From Ignavibacteriota bacterium (GTDB lineage Bacteria; Bacteroidota; Ignavibacteria; Ignavibacteriales; Melioribacteraceae): DNA of 64,000 nt. The stretch lies in the NCBI GenBank assembly GCA_016708125.1, contig JADJGF010000001.1, positions 3,122,001-3,186,000 of the forward strand, in the 5' to 3' direction. The translations under genes were made by a program, and so were the position numbers. Shown here in pieces: positions 1-7,541 of the stretch (position 1 is its first letter; each line of letters starts with the position of its first letter). The notes beneath the pieces were generated by a model, which saw only the letters and a list, made by a program, of their open reading frames with translations, ran no database searches and was not told the DNA's origin.

Positions 1-1
1 T

Positions 2-544
2 ATGAATTTAAGTTTACTTAAAAATAATATTGATCATAATTTATATGATGAGAAATTATTGCTTAACGATTTGGATGAAATGAGTCAAATAGTTGATACT
101 TCAAAAATTAATATAAAAAAATTAATTCGCTCATTAAGACCGGAATATTTAGATAATTTGGGATTGGTTCCTGCACTAAATCATCTTGTGGATGAATTCA
201 AAAAAAATAAAAAATTAATTATAAATTTTAACTTTAATTTTGAAGAAGTAAATATAAATTCACAAAAAGAAAATATTATATACCGAGTTATTCAAGAGTC
301 TTTAAGTAATATTGTAAAACATGCAAACGCATCAAATGTTGAAGTAAATTTGTTTTTAACTGAAGAAAAATTAAATGTATTAATTAACGATGATGGAATT
401 GGAATAAATACAAAAGATTTTAAAAAGGAAAATTCCTTTGGTATTATTGGAATGAAGGAAAGATTATCTCAAATTGGAAGTGAACTGATAATTAAAAGTG
501 AAGAAAATTTAGGCACAAGTATAATTTTTGAAATTACTTTGTAA
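2..544 (+). CDS. Sensor histidine kinase, C-terminal part (NarX/DesK class, HisKA_3 + HATPase)
   Basis: This is the 3' end of a two-component sensor kinase; the window edge cuts it and the ATG at base 2 is probably internal. What remains is the end of the HisKA_3 dimerisation helix (IRSLRPEYLDNLGLVPAL) and a complete HATPase_c domain. The N box reads VIQESLSNIVKHANAS, G1 is DDGIGI and G2 is FGIIGMKERL. The phosphorylated His and any sensor or membrane part lie upstream, out of sight. Kinases of this class pair with LuxR-type response regulators, and one follows about 40 bases downstream, so the two very probably form a cognate pair in one operon. Confidence 0.88.
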   Translation: MNLSLLKNNIDHNLYDEKLLLNDLDEMSQIVDTSKINIKKLIRSLRPEYLDNLGLVPALNHLVDEFKKNKKLIINFNFNFEEVNINSQKENIIYRVIQESLSNIVKHANASNVEVNLFLTEEKLNVLINDDGIGINTKDFKKENSFGIIGMKERLSQIGSELIIKSEENLGTSIIFEITL

Positions 545-582
545 ATAAATTGCTTCTTCTCTTTTTTGCTGGAGACTTTGAA

Positions 583-1209
583 ATGATAAAAATAATTATT
601 GCTGATGATCATAAGTTAATTAGAGCTGGATTAAGAAAGTTAGTAGAACACGAAATTGATATTGAAGTTGTTGCGGAAACAGAAAACCCAAATGAAATTT
701 CTGAAATTATAAAAAAAACTGATGCTGATATTTTACTTCTTGATCTTCAATTTCCAGGCAAAAGCGGATTGGATGTTCTAAAAGATGTAAAAGTAATAAA
801 ACCAAAATTGCATGTTTTAATATTAAGCATGCATCCGGAAGAAAGATATGCAATTAGAGCACTAAAATCCGGTGCAAGCGGCTATGTTTCAAAAGATACG
901 GATCCAATGTTAATTTTAGAAGCAATTAGAAAAATTTACTCCGGAAGAAAATTTATTAGTCCGGAACTTTCTGAACAATTATTATTTAGCATGGATTCCA
1001 ATAAACCTCTTCACGATTATTTATCCGATCGTGAATTTCAAATATTACATTTAATTGCAAAAGGGAAATCTCAGACAAAGATTGCCGATGACCTATCTTT
1101 AAGTGTAAGCACAGTAAATACTTATCGCGGTAGAATTTTAGAAAAATTAAAACTTAAAACTACATCGGAATTAATTCACTATGCAATTGAAAATAAATTA
1201 GTTGATTAA
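583..1209 (+). CDS. Response regulator, NarL/LuxR family (REC + HTH_LuxR)
   Basis: A 208-aa DNA-binding response regulator. The receiver covers about residues 1-120, with acidic pocket D8/D9, phospho-acceptor D54 (LLLDLQFPG) and Lys in YVSKDTD. The LuxR-type helix-turn-helix covers about 145-208 (LSDREFQILHLIAKG, then STVNTYRGRILEKL). I placed the start at the ATG at 583 because GGAG at 571-574 is well spaced before it; an in-frame TTG at 550 lacks such a site. It is probably phosphorylated by the kinase just upstream. Its targets are unknown, but the palindrome just after its stop and the near-copy at 1690 are plausible binding sites. Confidence 0.93.
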   Translation: MIKIIIADDHKLIRAGLRKLVEHEIDIEVVAETENPNEISEIIKKTDADILLLDLQFPGKSGLDVLKDVKVIKPKLHVLILSMHPEERYAIRALKSGASGYVSKDTDPMLILEAIRKIYSGRKFISPELSEQLLFSMDSNKPLHDYLSDREFQILHLIAKGKSQTKIADDLSLSVSTVNTYRGRILEKLKLKTTSELIHYAIENKLVD

Positions 1210-1224
1210 TTTTTCTCAATAAAA

Positions 1225-1248
1225 TTATGTAGTAATTTTACTACATAA
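1225..1248. promoter_or_regulatory. Perfect 24-bp dyad, putative operator
   Basis: Two 11-bp arms (TTATGTAGTAA and TTACTACATAA) are separated by 2 bases. The 2-base centre is too short for an RNA hairpin loop and no T-run follows, so a site for a dimeric DNA-binding protein is more likely than a terminator. It starts 16 bases after the LuxR-type regulator gene and ends 72 bases before the lone receiver gene. The core TGTAGTAATTTTACTACA recurs with one change at 1690-1707. Confidence 0.55.
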
Positions 1249-1320
1249 ATATCATTCATTTCACTATATATTTTAAGATTTCTAATTTCTATTTTCGTAC
1301 AACTTACAAACCAGAAAATT

Positions 1321-1683
1321 ATGACATTACTAATTGTGGATGATTCCGCCAATATTAGAAAGGCTTTGGTGAAATCATTAAATACTTTTATTCCAGAAAT
1401 TAAAGCCATTATTGAAAAAGAAGATGTTGAAGAAGGATTAAAAGCTATAGAAAAATACAAACCGGATATAATGATTTTGGATTTGATGTTAAAATCCGGA
1501 ACCGGTTTGGATTTATTAAAGTCGGTCAAAATTAAGGAAGATAGACCATTAACAATATTATATTCAAACTTTTTAGATAATGAATATAAATCTTCAGCAA
1601 AAAAACTTGGAGTTGAAGAATATTTTGATAAATCTGAAAATATTTTTAAACTCATTGAAATAGTTAAAAAATACGTCAAGTAA
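1321..1683 (+). CDS. Single-domain response regulator (receiver only)
   Basis: A 120-aa lone receiver of CheY/Spo0F type with no output domain. All key positions are present: D7/D8 (LLIVDDS), phospho-acceptor D54 (IMILDLML), a Ser in place of the usual switch Thr (ILYSN), and the conserved Lys (YFDKSE). Such proteins relay phosphate or act by protein contact. It lies between two copies of a palindromic element, separate from the kinase-regulator pair upstream, and is followed by further signalling genes, so it may belong to a phosphorelay with the hybrid kinase at 2199. No clear ribosome binding site is seen before the ATG. Confidence 0.9.
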   Translation: MTLLIVDDSANIRKALVKSLNTFIPEIKAIIEKEDVEEGLKAIEKYKPDIMILDLMLKSGTGLDLLKSVKIKEDRPLTILYSNFLDNEYKSSAKKLGVEEYFDKSENIFKLIEIVKKYVK

Positions 1684-1689
1684 ATAATT

Positions 1690-1707
1690 TGTAGGAATTT
1701 TACTACA
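1690..1707. promoter_or_regulatory. Second copy of the TGTAG-N8-CTACA dyad, putative operator
   Basis: TGTAGGAATTTTACTACA matches the core of the dyad at 1228-1245 at 17 of 18 positions. It lies 6 bases after the lone receiver gene and 102 bases before the next gene at 1810. Recurrence upstream of a second signalling gene supports a regulator-binding site. A short dyad, AGACC-C-GGTCT, abuts it at 1707-1717. Confidence 0.5.
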
Positions 1708-1809
1708 GACCCGGTCTTAATAATTCTACAAAACATTAGCATTTTCAACTATACTCAGTTTACCAATTTTATTTTAACTTGCTTTACGCAAAGGATAAAT
1801 ATAAAATTT

Positions 1810-2199
1810 ATGAATAATGAAATAATAATTGTTCAAGAAAAATTAGTATTAGTAATGCACACAGTAAATAAGATTATTAAAACTTTATTTCACACAACAC
1901 CATTAGTGTTAGATTATCAAAATATAAATAACGATGAAAGAAATTATATACCCAAATTATTAATAATAGATAATACATTATTTGATAAAAATTTGAATTC
2001 AGAGATAGCAAGATTTAAATCAAATTTCCCAAACGCGTCAATAATTATAATTACATTGGATAATAGTCAAGAAGCAGAAAATCAGATATCTAAATTAGAA
2101 TTTGTAGAATTACTGAATGTATGGAATTGCAATCAATCAATTGCAAAACTTATTGCATCACGAGTAGAAAATAAAATGAACACAGAAAGGTTCAACTAA
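1810..2199 (+). CDS. Receiver-like protein, degenerate (hypothetical)
   Basis: A 129-aa protein of uncertain function. Its alternating beta/alpha pattern (IIIVQEKLVLV, then PKLLIIDNTLFD, then NASIIIITLD) resembles a CheY-like fold with a possible beta-3 Asp. However, the acidic pair after beta-1 is missing and no clear Lys matches beta-5, so phosphorylation is doubtful. Its stop codon overlaps the start of the hybrid kinase gene by one base (TAATG), so the two are translationally coupled and probably act together. The receiver reading rests on fold pattern only; I recognise no named family. Confidence 0.65.
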   Translation: MNNEIIIVQEKLVLVMHTVNKIIKTLFHTTPLVLDYQNINNDERNYIPKLLIIDNTLFDKNLNSEIARFKSNFPNASIIIITLDNSQEAENQISKLEFVELLNVWNCNQSIAKLIASRVENKMNTERFN

Positions 2200-4052
2200 T
2201 GAAAAATATAAATATTTTGATTATTGATGATAATTCTACAGAAAAGAAAAAAGTTATTGATACAATAAATTCAATAAATCATTACGCGTATAATATTTCT
2301 GAAACATCAAATCTGGAAAATCTTCAAACGTTAATTTTAAATTTCGGAATAGATATTATTTTGTTGAATTCAAAAATTATTGGATGGAACGGAATAACAA
2401 CATATCAAAAACTTGAAAAAGAATTTCCGCAAATTGGCAAAATAATAATTTTAGATAATGAAGATGATCCAATTCTTGAATCGCTGCTAAATAATTCTTC
2501 AAGCAATTTCTTGTTAATTGATAAATACAATAAAGAGGATTTTTTTAAAACTATAAATTCTGTAGCTAAATGGAAAAGCAAATTAGAAGAATTTAATGGA
2601 TCAAAAAGTTTTTATCACGCAACAATTGATTCTTTAAATGAATTGATTACAATTATTGATGAAAATGGTTTTATCATTTATGCGAACAAATCTTGGAAAA
2701 AATTTGCAGAGTCGATTAATGGAATATTTGATTATGGAATTGATCAAAAATATTTAGATATTCTTAACATAATTTCGGATGACGAATATTCGTTCAGCAT
2801 TACGGATTCTGCAATTAATGAAATTTTAGTAAATGAAAGAATAAATTTTACAATTGAATTTCCATTTAAAACAAATGAAAATAAACTTTGGTATTCGCTT
2901 AATTTAACTTCGTTTACGGAAAATGGTTCAAAAAGAATTGTTGCCGCACATCAAAATATTACTCACTTAAAAGAAGCTGAAAAAGCTAAAGAAATTAGTC
3001 AAAAGGTATTTAGACATTCAATTGATTTTTTATTAATTAGCGGTTTTGACGGATATTTAAAAGAAATAAATTCTACTTGGACAAAGATCCTTGGCTGGAA
3101 AAACAAAGAATTATTTTCAAAACCATGGATTGAATTTATTCATAAAGATGATAAGGAAATAACGCAAAGTTTAATTGAACAAAAAATTAACGGCATTGAG
3201 TGTATTCAATTTACAAATAGAGTAATGTGTCAGGATAACTCTTTCAGATGGTTATCTTGGAATTTGTATTCTTATCCTCAAGATGATATAATTTTCGGCG
3301 TTGCTAGAGATATTACGGATAATAAAAGAATTGAATTAGAATTAATCCAGAGTCAAAAAAATGCTGAAAAATCAGATAGACTTAAGTCAGAATTTTTAAC
3401 ACAAATCTCGCACGAAATTAGAACACCGTTAAATTCCTTATTAGGTTTTGCATCATTAATAAAATTAGATCTTGGTGATAATATAACTGAAGATTTATCC
3501 GAAGCCTTTCAGCATATGGATTTAGCCGGGAAAAGAATTTTTAGAACAATAGAATTATTAATAAAAATATCGGAATTGCATACAGATAATTACGAACCTG
3601 AATTTTGCGATGTAAATATTTTAGAAATTTTAGAAAAAATTGTAGCTGAATATAAACCCGCTGCAGATCAAAAGAATTTAACTTTAAAACTAATTAACGC
3701 AGTAAATGATGCAAATCTTGTCTTGGATAGAAAATCAATTATTGATGTTTTTTCAAACCTAGTTGATAATGCAATTAAGTTTACACGAACAGGTTCGGTT
3801 ACAATTTATTTAAAACAAACATTATTCAACAAAATATCAGTTTCAATTATTGATACAGGAATTGGAATTTCAGAAAAGTTTATTGGTTATATGTTTAATC
3901 CTTTTTCTCAAGAAACTACTGGCTATACACGGAGGTTTGATGGAAATGGATTGGGTCTTTCATTAGTAAAACAATATTGTGATTTGAATAAAGCAGAAAT
4001 TTTTGCAAGTAGTGAAAAAGGAGTTGGGTCAAATTTCACTATTATTTTTTGA
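2199..4052 (+). CDS. Hybrid sensor histidine kinase (pseudo-receiver - PAS - PAS - HisKA - HATPase)
   Basis: A 617-aa soluble kinase with no membrane segment. Residues 1-125 form a receiver-like domain with D10/D11 and a beta-5 Lys, but the phospho-acceptor position is Asn (N57 in ILLNSKI), so it is probably not phosphorylated. Two PAS domains follow at about 143-255 and 268-378. The HisKA H box is SHEIRTPLNS with H405, and HATPase_c has its N box near 517-530 (LVDNAIKFT), then DTGIGIS and GNGLGLSLVKQY. It is coupled to the preceding receiver-like gene. The PAS signal is unknown. Confidence 0.9.
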   Translation: MKNINILIIDDNSTEKKKVIDTINSINHYAYNISETSNLENLQTLILNFGIDIILLNSKIIGWNGITTYQKLEKEFPQIGKIIILDNEDDPILESLLNNSSSNFLLIDKYNKEDFFKTINSVAKWKSKLEEFNGSKSFYHATIDSLNELITIIDENGFIIYANKSWKKFAESINGIFDYGIDQKYLDILNIISDDEYSFSITDSAINEILVNERINFTIEFPFKTNENKLWYSLNLTSFTENGSKRIVAAHQNITHLKEAEKAKEISQKVFRHSIDFLLISGFDGYLKEINSTWTKILGWKNKELFSKPWIEFIHKDDKEITQSLIEQKINGIECIQFTNRVMCQDNSFRWLSWNLYSYPQDDIIFGVARDITDNKRIELELIQSQKNAEKSDRLKSEFLTQISHEIRTPLNSLLGFASLIKLDLGDNITEDLSEAFQHMDLAGKRIFRTIELLIKISELHTDNYEPEFCDVNILEILEKIVAEYKPAADQKNLTLKLINAVNDANLVLDRKSIIDVFSNLVDNAIKFTRTGSVTIYLKQTLFNKISVSIIDTGIGISEKFIGYMFNPFSQETTGYTRRFDGNGLGLSLVKQYCDLNKAEIFASSEKGVGSNFTIIF

Positions 4053-4064
4053 TGAAATAATTAG

Positions 4065-4089
4065 AACAATCCAAGTCATTAGGATTGTT
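4065..4089 (+). terminator. Hairpin downstream of the hybrid kinase gene
   Basis: Arms AACAATCC (4065-4072) and GGATTGTT (4082-4089) enclose a 9-base loop 12 bases after the kinase stop codon. The following T-run is weak, so this may assist the stronger hairpin just downstream or stabilise the mRNA end. Confidence 0.45.
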
Positions 4090-4093
4090 TAAG

Positions 4094-4134
4094 AGTGAGG
4101 AGCAGTTGGGGGACTCGCTCCTTCACTTTTATTT
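4094..4134 (+). terminator. Rho-independent terminator
   Basis: Arms AGTGAGGAGC (4094-4103) and GCTCCTTCACT (4117-4127, one bulged T) are followed by TTTATTTT. It closes the signalling operon that ends with the hybrid kinase and separates it from the PAS protein gene at 4188. Confidence 0.7.
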
Positions 4135-4187
4135 TAACCACAAAAATCAGACTTAATAACAAATCAGCAATTTTGGAATAATTTTTT

Positions 4188-5342
4188 ATGCAAAAACAAA
4201 ACCACTCAGTTATAAATATAGAATCGCAGCACAAAGAAAAATCTTATAATTTAATAAATACAGCATTAGAGGCTGCGGCTAACGGCGTTGTAATTACTGA
4301 TATTACAGGGCAAATTATTTATATAAATAATTCCTACACAAAATTAACTGGTTATTCAAAAGAAGAAATGATAAATCAAAATCCAAGAGTACTTAAATCG
4401 GGTATTCACAACAATGCTTTTTACAGAAATATGTGGGATACAATAAACAAAGGGCAAATCTGGTTTGGTGTAATTACAAATAAAAAAAAAGATGGAAGCT
4501 TTTATTTTGAGGAAATGACCATTACACCTGTAAAAAATTCTTTTGGCGAAATTGAAAATTTTATTGCCGTTAAGCAGGATATTACAATCAGAAAAAAGAT
4601 GGAAGAAGAATTAAAGCACAATAATTATAAATTCAAAAAGATGATTGAAAATTCTACATTAGGAATAATGAGAATTGATAATAACGGAAAAATTATTATG
4701 GCAAATCCTGCAATGTTCAGAATGCTAAAATACAATTCGCAATCTGAAATGATAACGCAGGAAATCAACAGAATTTATTATTCTCTGAATAGCAGAAATA
4801 AATTTTTACAAATACTTGCAAGAGAAGGAAAAATCTCCGGTTACGAAGAAATTTTTGTTGAACGCGATGGAAATCTATTAGAAGTTAAAGAAAGCGCATG
4901 GCAAGTAAAGGATAAAAATAATGAAATATTATATTATGAAGTATTTGTAGAAGACATCACAGAACAAAAAAAGATTTACAAAAAACTCAATGAATCTGAA
5001 TATAAATATAAAATTCTGATTGATAAGTTATATGAAGCCGTTTATTTGCTTATTGGAAATAAATTGGAAATTGCTAATCTAAAATTTTTAGAAATGCTTG
5101 AAATTACTGAAGAAGAAATTTACAAATCTGATTTTAATTTATTGAATTATGTTTCCGAAGAAAGTAAAGAAATGTTAAAAGTTAGAACCGATAAAATAAA
5201 AAACGGCGAAGATGTTGAGAAAAAATATTTTATGACGATAAAAACAAAAAACGGTTTTGAAAAAAATGTTGAAGTTTCAACTAGCTATCTTACATTTAAC
5301 GATAAAATAGCAACGCAAGGTGTAATAAGAGAAGTCATTTAA
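4188..5342 (+). CDS. Multi-PAS domain protein without an output domain
   Basis: A 384-aa soluble protein of three PAS units. PAS1 (about 22-140) has the typical GVVITDITGQIIYINNSYTK start and ends in VKQDITIRKKMEEEL. PAS2 (about 150-265) ends in VEDITEQKKIYKKL. PAS3 (about 270-384) stops at TQGVIREVI, the point where a PAC motif usually passes into a coiled coil and a kinase, GGDEF or other output. No histidine kinase motif is present and the coding sequence runs into a convergent gene 7 bases later. It could be a kinase that lost its C-terminus or a genuine sensor subunit acting through partners such as the kinase upstream. Confidence 0.85.
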   Translation: MQKQNHSVINIESQHKEKSYNLINTALEAAANGVVITDITGQIIYINNSYTKLTGYSKEEMINQNPRVLKSGIHNNAFYRNMWDTINKGQIWFGVITNKKKDGSFYFEEMTITPVKNSFGEIENFIAVKQDITIRKKMEEELKHNNYKFKKMIENSTLGIMRIDNNGKIIMANPAMFRMLKYNSQSEMITQEINRIYYSLNSRNKFLQILAREGKISGYEEIFVERDGNLLEVKESAWQVKDKNNEILYYEVFVEDITEQKKIYKKLNESEYKYKILIDKLYEAVYLLIGNKLEIANLKFLEMLEITEEEIYKSDFNLLNYVSEESKEMLKVRTDKIKNGEDVEKKYFMTIKTKNGFEKNVEVSTSYLTFNDKIATQGVIREVI

Positions 5343-5349
5343 TAAAAAT

Positions 5350-6486
5350 CTAAATCAATTTTTTATAACATCTTCTTCTTTTGTGTAGTCGGTTTTTGAA
5401 GAATTTCCATTGAGATTGAATTTTTGAGTTATCTTCAAGTTCGCGGTTGGTTTCAACAATTGTAATTTTTTTGTTGATAATTAATTTGTTTGTTTCATTC
5501 ATTAAAATTGCGTTTAAACCTTTATCTTGCATATCCGGACGAACCGCCGTTAAATATAAATCAAGTCTTTCATTTTTTTTCATCGCCTTTAAAACATGAA
5601 TAAATCCAAACGGGAAAAGTGAGCCGTTACATTTTTGCAAAGCTTTCGACAAAGACGGCATTGTAATTCCGAATGCTACAACTTCATTTTTATCATTTAA
5701 AACTAACGGAACATATTCCGGTTTGATAAATCCAAAATATTGTTTTACATACATATCAATTTGTCTATCGGAAAGTTCAACAAATCCGTATAAATCTTTA
5801 TAAGCTTTATTTAAAACGTAAAATATCTCTTTTGCATAAGGCAATAATTCTTTTGATTTTTTTACTTTTAAGATGTGAAGATGATTTCGTTTTAAAGCAA
5901 TTTCTGCAATTCTTGTAATCTTTTCCGGAACCGGATCTGAAGTCATAGAAACTTCATATTCCACCCAATCCGTAGCTTTTGAATATCCGCTTTTTTCAAT
6001 AAGATTTGAATAATATGGAAAATTATAAATATTACCGAGCGTACTTAATTCATCAAAACCTACTATTAAAGTTCCTTCTCCATCCATATCCGTAAAGCCA
6101 AGCGGACCTTCAACTTCATTCAATTTATTTTCTTTTGCCCAATTTTCAACTTCCGCAAAAAGTAAATTCGCAACTTTTTCATCATCAATAAAATCGATCC
6201 AGCCAAAACGCATTATTTTTTTATCAAATTTTTCATTGAATTTCTTATTAATAATTCCGGCAATTCTTCCGACTAATTCACCATTTTTGTAAACGAGCCA
6301 ATATTTTGCATCACAAAAATCAAATGCGGGATTTTTATCTTTTCGAAGCGAAAGAAGTTCATCTTTTTTTAACGGAGGAATCCAAAATTTATTTTCTTTA
6401 TAAAGTGTATATTGAAATTCAACAAACTTTTTCAATTCATTTAAACTTTCAACAACCTTAATTTCATATTTATTTTTTTCGTTCAT
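5350..6486 (-). CDS. GNAT-like protein, YghO-related family
   Basis: A 378-aa cytosolic protein I place in the YghO-like family with a GNAT-type N-acetyltransferase fold. The family places GNAT-like parts at both ends, with tracts such as FGWIDFIDD and EGPLGFTDMDGEG in the first half and TAVRPDMQDKGLNAILMNE, resembling an acetyl-CoA loop, in the second. The basic C-terminus HKRRRCYKKLI is typical of the family. Substrate and reaction are unknown. It is convergent with the PAS gene (7-base gap) and divergent from the hydrolase gene at 6700, so it stands as a single gene on this strand. Confidence 0.65.
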   Translation of the reverse strand: MNEKNKYEIKVVESLNELKKFVEFQYTLYKENKFWIPPLKKDELLSLRKDKNPAFDFCDAKYWLVYKNGELVGRIAGIINKKFNEKFDKKIMRFGWIDFIDDEKVANLLFAEVENWAKENKLNEVEGPLGFTDMDGEGTLIVGFDELSTLGNIYNFPYYSNLIEKSGYSKATDWVEYEVSMTSDPVPEKITRIAEIALKRNHLHILKVKKSKELLPYAKEIFYVLNKAYKDLYGFVELSDRQIDMYVKQYFGFIKPEYVPLVLNDKNEVVAFGITMPSLSKALQKCNGSLFPFGFIHVLKAMKKNERLDLYLTAVRPDMQDKGLNAILMNETNKLIINKKITIVETNRELEDNSKIQSQWKFFKNRLHKRRRCYKKLI

Positions 6487-6699
6487 AAAATCTTAAAAAT
6501 CTTTGTGAGATATTTTCAAATTAATTTGGAGATTTTTATCGGTTATAAACTTAAGGATTTTTAAATTCAATAAAATATAATTTTTGGTCTCAATTTTTGT
6601 AAATAAAAAAAATTATACCACTTAAAATTAAATTTACGAAAAACTTGTTTTTTTAATCAAATCTTGACTTTTCAGCATAGAATAAGCATATTTCAATCC

Positions 6700-7539
6700 A
6701 TGAGTCAAAACTATTATTACCAAACCAATGATGGTTTTAAAATTAACATCACAACTTTCGGCAATTCCAATTTAGAAAAAGGGAATTGTATAATTTTGGT
6801 TCATGGTTTTAAAGGATTTAAAGATTGGGGATTTGGACCGTACACAGCCGAATTTTTTGCTCAACATAATTATTTTGTTATAACTTTTAATTTTTCGCAC
6901 AATGGAATTGGTGAAAATTTTACGGAATTTACCGAGCTTGATAAATTTGCAGAAAATACATATTCGCGGGAAATTAGCGAACTTAATCAAATAATTTCTG
7001 CATATAAAAATAATTTTTTCGGAAAAGTTAATTCAAACAACAAAATTGGTTTAATCGGTCATAGTCGCGGCGGAGCAATTTCAATAATAGAAACTTCTCA
7101 AAATGAAAATGTAGATGCTTTGGCAGCTTGGGCAACAATTTCAAATTTTGATAGATTTTCAAGGAAACAAAAAGATGAGTGGTACCGAAAAGGATTTGTG
7201 GAAGTTTTAAATGTTCGCACGCGGCAGAAAATGAGAATGAATATTTTGTTTCTTGAAGATTTTGAGAAAAATTCTGAAATTTTGAATATTGAAAAAGCTT
7301 TGACAAAAATTCAAAAGCCATTTTTAATTATTCATGGAGATCAAGATTTAGCAGTTCCGGTAAAGGAAGCAAATACAATTTATCATTTTGCCGATAAAAG
7401 ATTTACTCAGCTTGAAATTATTCACGGAACCGGACATACTTTTGATGTAAAACATCCTTTTGAAGGAAGTACAAAAGCGCTTGATATTGTTCTAAATAAA
7501 ACTTTAAATTTCTTCAATTCTTCATTTGGTGAGAATTAA
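6700..7539 (+). CDS. Alpha/beta hydrolase (dienelactone hydrolase/esterase-like)
   Basis: A 279-aa alpha/beta-hydrolase without a signal peptide. The oxyanion region is LVHGFKGFKDWG, and the nucleophile elbow is GHSRGG with S122. The probable acid is the Asp in HGDQDLAVPV, and the probable catalytic His is in HGTGHTFDVKHPF near the C-terminus, so the triad is complete. Substrate is unknown. I chose the ATG at 6700; a TTG at 6664 would add 12 residues but lacks a clear ribosome site. It ends 2 bases before the Fe-S oxidoreductase gene, so the two are probably co-transcribed. Confidence 0.85.
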   Translation: MSQNYYYQTNDGFKINITTFGNSNLEKGNCIILVHGFKGFKDWGFGPYTAEFFAQHNYFVITFNFSHNGIGENFTEFTELDKFAENTYSREISELNQIISAYKNNFFGKVNSNNKIGLIGHSRGGAISIIETSQNENVDALAAWATISNFDRFSRKQKDEWYRKGFVEVLNVRTRQKMRMNILFLEDFEKNSEILNIEKALTKIQKPFLIIHGDQDLAVPVKEANTIYHFADKRFTQLEIIHGTGHTFDVKHPFEGSTKALDIVLNKTLNFFNSSFGEN

Positions 7540-7541
7540 TT

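Noticed and set aside
1206..1748. A 180-codon open frame on the minus strand across the lone receiver gene
   Set aside because: It lies antisense to a clear receiver domain and its translation is low-complexity and matches nothing; AT-rich sequence yields such frames often.
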